Assembly (NCBI RefSeq): GCF_035582795.1
Contig: NC_134368.1
Span: 10,875,501 to 10,939,500 of the forward strand
DNA: 64,000 nucleotides
Origin: Mycteria americana
Taxonomy: Eukaryota; Chordata; Aves; Ciconiiformes; Ciconiidae
Direction: 5' to 3'
The notes below the pieces were generated by a model that saw nothing but the letters and a program-made list of their open reading frames with translations, was not told the DNA's origin and ran no database searches. Positions within the stretch are counted from its first letter, which is position 1. Every line of letters starts with the position of its first letter. Made by a program: the position numbers and the translations under genes. Shown here piece by piece: positions 58,201 to 64,000 of this stretch.

Positions 58201-60429
58201 GGAAAAGCAGTACCTTTTATTTGAACAAGGTAAGTTCATGGGGAAAATAACCTTTTTATTTACGGATGTTTAGATTTTTCAGCTGAAGGCCTGAGCTTGA
58301 AGACACGTGCAGCCATGCACAGCCTTCCCAGTCCTGCAGCAAAGCCAGGACTAACTTCCCCAACAGTGATTACAACTCGGGGGAAAAAAGAGAAAATGGG
58401 TGCTTGGTGTTGCCATGGTTACTCTGAGGCTGGACTTGCTGAGAAAGAACAGGAGGTTACAATAATTTGGATGTACCCTAAGCATTAGTTTTTAAGAAAA
58501 TGCTTCAATTTTATTTTTTCTTAAAGGAAAAGGTTTCATCCCTTGTGCAGAGGGGGCATGGATGAGCTCACATGTCTTGCAGGGGGGCATTTTGAGATTA
58601 CCACTACACTGAACTGTAGCGCACAGACTTGCAAAGGTGCTCTGCCATGAGCTGATTTTGCACATGGGCCTAATAAAGTGAAAGAAGGGGTGGCTCAAAA
58701 TCTCGACATTTTTCCCTGTCCCCTTTGCCTTTTGTTCTTCAGTTTTTCATGAGCTGCATTTTCTGTGCCATCTTCTCCCTGTTTCCGCTTCTCCACCCTC
58801 ACCCCTTCCCCTCTCGGCCGCCAAAGCAGCTTGCTGGCTTCTCTTCAGGAGACCCCCACCGCAACTGAAGTCCCAGAAACATCTCCAAAACTCCACATCT
58901 TCCTTTCTTCCCTCCGGTCGCCACCTCCCCTCCCATGACACTCACTCATGGGACTCTCACCTGCTCTCTCTGGCCCACCTCCTGGCTCTTTTGGGACTTA
59001 CAGCCCATCGGTTTCTTGGCCTTTTCTTGGGGTACGTCTTCCACAGCCACGGCGTTTCCTTCATTTGCACCTCACCACGTCCAAGCCCACTTCGTGCTCC
59101 TGGCCCAACGACTGCTGGGGACCCGGCAGCTCTTCGCTCTGACTACTGCTTCACTGCTCAGCCAGTAGAAACAGCTTCTTCTCTCATTTCCTCTGACACA
59201 GGACTTGGCAGCTTTGATACCACCTTCTCCCTCTCCTTCTTCTCTCAAATTAGGCTTTTTCGTATGAGGTAGCAAGCAAATCCAAACCCAATCCTGCCCT
59301 GGCCCACAGCTGAACCCAAATAAGTTCAGGTTTCTCCACCAAAGCACAAAAGCCCTTCCGGTCTCCACAACAGGCGGCTATTTGACACCGCATCCTAAAC
59401 ATCACAGGCAGATTGCGACGTGCCGTAAGGGATGCCCTTCTCATGTCTCCCCCACTTTCCCTCTCCTTTCTGTTCTTACCAATAATTACAGCTGGGGTTA
59501 GACAAAGCCTTCATTGTACCAGACCTCCAAGGATAACAGGAGGAAAATGCTGTAAAAACTCACCCGAGTTAACTAGGCAAAACAGATGAGACTTCTTCTT
59601 GCAGTTTTAACAGCAACAGCAGGAGCTTTTGCCAATTCTATGCAGAACTTAAAAAAAATGGTCAGTGATATTCTCTGGAAAACAGGGTCACATTTTAAAA
59701 CCTGGGAGGGGAAGAAGATTTTACTTTAACAGCTAAGAACATGCTCAGCATGAACTCAGATCTATTTCCCTGAGCTATAGGCAGACCAGTGTCTTACGGA
59801 GTGAAAAGTGCTGCAGCTCCTTTGGCTTAACATGACGGTGTTCAGAGTCCAGCATCTCACCCTGGGTGAGGAAACTGGGACTACAGTTTTTCTATAAGGC
59901 TTTAACAGTGAAAGCACTAAGGAAATACTGTATGTAACTGTAGAACTAGAATAGTTACTAAATTGCTATGCGATAGTGATTTAGTATTTTATTGCCATTA
60001 AAAAAAAGGAGTTTTTAAACTGCCTAATAAATGCCTGAGGGATGATGCTTTAACCAACTATCACAGATACTGTGACAAGGCAGTGGATATATCAACTCCT
60101 TACTGCAGATCTGAATTGCCTGAACATTAAGCCATCCTAACACAGCATGACAAAACAGAGAGCACAGCTTTTCAAGCGCTGCCAACATTAGATACCACTT
60201 CTTAGGTTGTTTTATAGTGATTTGACCTGTGCCAATATAATTCCACTGACTTCTTTACATGATGTTACTATTGTGTTTTGTAGGAGACAATGATGGTTTA
60301 GTTCAAGTATGGCAGCTTTTTTTACACATCAACCTACTTTATAGATCAGATTTATATGGTCCTTGCAATCTTCAGCGATTTAGTCTGGAGATAGTAAGAT
60401 ACCATGCCAGAGAGGCTCAGAAGGAAGAT
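55296..60429. other. No gene recognised (third part of distal region)
   Basis: No exon with a recognisable protein was found on either strand. The longest open frame (140 codons, 56252-56674, minus strand) has no domain I can name. AGAGATCCCTTCCAAC near 56935 resembles a CR1 3' phrase but the flanks do not match. Confidence 0.4.
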
Positions 60430-60575
60430 TTGCACAGTGGTTTTTATTTCCATTTTATACAAGGGAAACCGAGCCCAAGGAGGTGAAATAAATGGTCAGA
60501 ATGACACAGGGCATTGGGCAGAAAAGGAAACTCAACCCAGACCCTGCACATCCTAAGCTACAGCATGAGCAGCAA
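60430..60575 (+). repeat. MIR-type CORE-SINE fragment
   Basis: The order of phrases fits MIR: TTCCATTTTATACAAGGGAA, CCGAGCCCAAGGAGGTGAAA, CAGAATGACACAGGG, GGGCAGAAAAGGAAACTCAA, then CCCAGACC and a tail. MIR reads 'ccattttacagatgaggaaactgaggc ... aggtcacacagc ... ggcagagc ... gaacccagg'. It is old and diverged. Confidence 0.65.
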
Positions 60576-63500
60576 GTAACATCCAAGGGGTAACCCAGAT
60601 TATATCGATTTCTAAACGGTATCCTCAGCAGAAAGTCTCCTTCTAAGAAATACATTCCTGGCAGCCCTTCCCGTACCAGCTTTCTAAGCTTTCAAGCTGC
60701 CAAAAATGAATTGCTCTCTTTGACAAAGCTTTTGAATTCATTCAGGCTGAATCTGCTGCCCCTTCTGGATTTGAGTTATTAACCATTATTTTTATCTACG
60801 ATGCATCCGGCTACAACATACGCTTAAATAAAGACATTTTCCACTTTTTCTCTTTTGCACTTTGAAGCAAATAAAATTGCTTGAAACGTAGAGAGGTGAT
60901 CCTTCTTTGAGAAGTGCAGGATTTTCAAGTAAATCTTTAGCATAGAGTACTTCTCACAGCAGCAAGTTATTTTACTGAAGCACATGATGTAGTGGTTTTA
61001 TATACCATTTATTTGCAGTCACATAATGAAATATCTCTTCTTTGTTCCAGCCTGTTTCTAATTTAGTCACCAAGAAATAAAGGAATTTGGAGAATACACC
61101 CATCTCTTATCTGGCACAACAGCAAGGTCATATTTTTAATTTTGAAAGATGACTAGAAGTGCTTCATTAGCCAAAGATGGGGAGCTGTTATATGGCCTGT
61201 AGATGCTGAAATGTGATAGAAATAAGTATAAAGTAAGTTATCGTAACCAAACCCAACTGCAGCTTGCTTCCCTTGACTTCAGTTGGCATGAATTGCCTAC
61301 AGTAATGTAGACATATTAAAAGGAGGAAGAGAAAATGTCTCATTTCTCAGTCAGCCTTGACTCAGGTACTGATTAGCCAGGATGGGGAAAATTTACCCTT
61401 GAAAAAACAATTTCTGACTATTTAAAGTTGCAGCACTGTCTTGCTGTTGTTCAAAATCATTTGGGCACCATCCTGGAGGGAACTGGGAGAAGTGGGAGGA
61501 AGACTTGCAAAGAAGAAAGAAAGAAAGATGCTGGCTGCTTTTGTGCCCAAGCTTGCCAGTATTTGCCAGGGGGATCAAACAGGCAGAAATCAATGGAGCG
61601 ATCTACAGTGCCTTTGAAGCTGCGTTTACATGCTCTCTCTTGACATTCTCTATAACTGGTAGGGTTGCATGTGGTAAAATGTTTGCAATGGCCAGTCTTC
61701 CCTTGTTCCACCCCTTTCCCAAAAAAATGGCACGTGGTTGATGGCATGATGCACTCTCTGAAGGTGGATGCTTTAAAACAAACCACGGTGTACAACTGTG
61801 CCCTGATTTCTCTTTGGAGTTAAAGATAAAGGTATGCTGAAATGTGTATGCTAAATGTGACCACAGGGGTTAAGTTCCTTTTCATTCATATACATGAACA
61901 AGCCGGTGCACATGTCATTTTCACTTCAAAATAAATAAATAAATAGATAGATAAACTCAGACTAGCAAAAGCCCTGAAACCCAGCAACCGTAGCCTTCTG
62001 CTAATGGTTTGTGTCCAGAAACAGCGTACATTAACAAGCCCATCTCTGCTGAAGCTTTTGATATTGCTGTTGCAATCGACAACTCTGATACTGAAGTGGC
62101 TTAGAAAATGTCTCTGCCAGCCTTGCTAATGCACAAACTGCCTCCTTGAACTTACAGAAATGCCTCTTGCAAGCACATACTGTGCAAACATGTCAGTGTT
62201 TATTAAATCTGGGGCTGAGATGTGGAGCGGCCTCAGTCCCCTCTGATACCAAGGCAGACGATGTTCTACCCCCTGCAGGATCAGCTCTTAGCTGGTAAAT
62301 AATGCTATATTCTCATTTTTCGTCAAGTACATTCCCTTTCTCTGGCAATTGCACACTCTTGGAATGGTGCCAGCCTTATCCAAATGTGACTTGCCCTTTG
62401 GGGAATTTCCTTGAATATTTCCTCTCATAGGGATGAGAGAAGCTCAGAATTATGACAACCTGTATTAATATAAATACCATTAAATTGTTGTTTACAGTGA
62501 ACTGCTTATCAATCCAGCAAAAAGCCCCACTGCACAAATGACGTGAATTGGTTAGAATAACAGGTAGCTCTTAAAGGACCTGCAGCCGAAACCCAGACAT
62601 ATTTATACTTGCTGCTATGAGGTTTCTGGCGGTCAGCATCTTTTTGGATCACATCATTATATTAACTGCTCAAGTTTTCTGAGGATTCAAAGACCTGTTT
62701 TGAACTTTAGGAAACAAGATGGAAACGATTCGACAATCCAGGGGCAAGCCCAATCGGTTCCAATAATCTCATCAAGCAAACTAAATATTTAAGTTGATGT
62801 ACAGATGCTTATTGTGGTGAGGAATTTGTTCTGGACTGGAATTTCACAGCTGGTTTTGGTATCTTTGATCTTGGACCAAACGCTAGCCCCCACGGCCCCA
62901 GGCTTGGAGGCATCTCAGCAAGGCCACTTCTGGATCTCGGTCTTCACTGAAATATGCTGCTCCATGAGGAGTGGAAATGAAGTTTCCCATGGGGTTGGAC
63001 TCTGCATCTCCACATTCCTTCCCTTCCCCTCCCGGCTCTCTCATTTCCTCTCTGCCTGGCCGAGCAAGCGGCAGCATCTTTTAAGTCATGCTTGAAGTTA
63101 CGCATGGGCTGACGGGCTAGCGGGCTCTTGCCTCTCGCTACAGATAAGAGACTGAAAGTGTTTTTCCCTTTGTGGGGCTACCCTGGGGATGTGAAAGTTA
63201 ATGTCCACCTAAAACTTACAGGATGGCATATCTGGGGGATCTCTGCCTCTGTCAAATGGGACTGAAAGTGATCGGTGGATTAAAAAAATTCTTAAGCAGG
63301 TCACTGAGACAAGGTGGTAGCATATGGTTTGGTTTCCTTTGCACACTACTGCTAGAAACAGCTTATAGGAATTAGCTTTTCTAGCTTACTTCTTTTTTAG
63401 TGCTTAAACTGATATGTTCTTCTGCAGCCAAAAACCTCACTCCAAACATGGGATGTGTCTACTGCACAGTGTTGGGTGATTCAGATTAACCTTGTGTCAG

Positions 63501-64000
63501 AAGCAAAAGCAGCAAAACTAAGTTTGGGTGCCTTGTCCTCCACCGTGTCATGTAGCTAAAGCATCACGGTTTGGTGGTAGCTGTCTGCACCACAGCCTAA
63601 GGTGCAAAGATGCAGGCTCATGGGGGTTTGAATCCATCCCTGTAAAGGAGCTAGAGGCTTTTGATGGACCTCTTCTCTCTCAGACTCCGCTCAGGGTGGC
63701 GACAGAAATAGGGACTGGCATATTGCAGAAGACCTGGGGAAGAGAGAGGCAGAGATCAAGAACCTGAAACACACAGGATTATTGGCTTCTTCAGGGTTCC
63801 TGCAAGGCAGCATAAAAACCAGTGCCATAAAAAACAGTGCCCTGCCATGGCTTCAAAACTTCCTCAGAGTGCCCCGTGTTTGCTCCCCTCAGCCTGCCCA
63901 CGTGCAGAACATGACTCCCACCCCTTCTGGCCCACCACGGGACCTACAGGCCCTGCTCCTTGCCAAGCCCAATTACAATTACTGCCAGCACTGAATCTTT
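60576..64000. other. No gene recognised (end of window)
   Basis: AT-rich sequence changing to more mixed composition near 62880-63120. Apart from the tetranucleotide repeat at 61929-61954, no feature could be named. Open frames (for example 62805-63095) lack recognisable domains. Confidence 0.4.
61929..61954. repeat. Tetranucleotide repeat (AAAT)n-(AGAT)n
   Basis: Four AAAT units are followed by AGATAGATA in one short tract. Confidence 0.8.

Overview
This is vertebrate nuclear DNA, almost certainly from a bird. It has large intron-split genes and CR1 LINEs of the avian type (ATTCTRTG-type 3' ends). It also has an LTR starting TGTGCTGGTTTTGGC, a family I recognise from avian genomes, and the CFAP99-RNF4 neighbour pair known from human 4p16.3. 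I cannot name the species. All annotation was done by eye from reading frames and splice sites.

Layout. 1-13260: the last three recognisable coding exons of CFAP99 on the + strand (1846-2051, 10471-10633, 12934-13101), with a full-length intron between each, one CR1 3' fragment and a faint ancient repeat. 13260-16440: intergenic DNA with a nested palindrome and an AT-rich dyad repeat. 16440-17460: a CpG island with a ZNF143/THAP11-type motif and a likely non-coding first exon, the promoter of RNF4. 23148-33265: the rest of RNF4 copy A, an intact 194-residue SUMO-targeted ubiquitin ligase in seven exons counting the UTR/ATG exon (coding parts 9, 121, 80, 10, 166, 49 and 150 nt), followed by a long 3'UTR. 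34209-43608: a second, direct, partial copy of RNF4 (copy B). It starts inside intron 1 and ends inside the 3'UTR, and it carries a CR1 insertion of about 1.8 kb. 43609-64000: about 20 kb in which I recognise no gene, only a microsatellite and a few ancient repeat fragments. FAM193A, expected next from mammalian gene order, was not recognised.

The most interesting structure is the copy A/copy B pair. Two long blocks (A 22870-26305 with B 38070-41505; A 29500-31108 with B 42002-43608) differ by roughly 0.5% by my eye count. The left flank and the block around coding exon 5 differ by roughly 7-15%, or are missing. This looks like an old tandem duplication partly overwritten by recent gene conversion. 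The same conversion would have kept the RING exons of copy B identical to those of copy A, while exon 5 of copy B has lost its 3' third and its splice donor. Copy B also lacks the CpG-island promoter and most of the 3'UTR. It is therefore probably a pseudogene, or at most a source of a short SIM-bearing protein without a RING. A false duplication in the assembly is the main alternative for the near-identical blocks, but it does not explain the old, diverged blocks or the private CR1 and LTR insertions.
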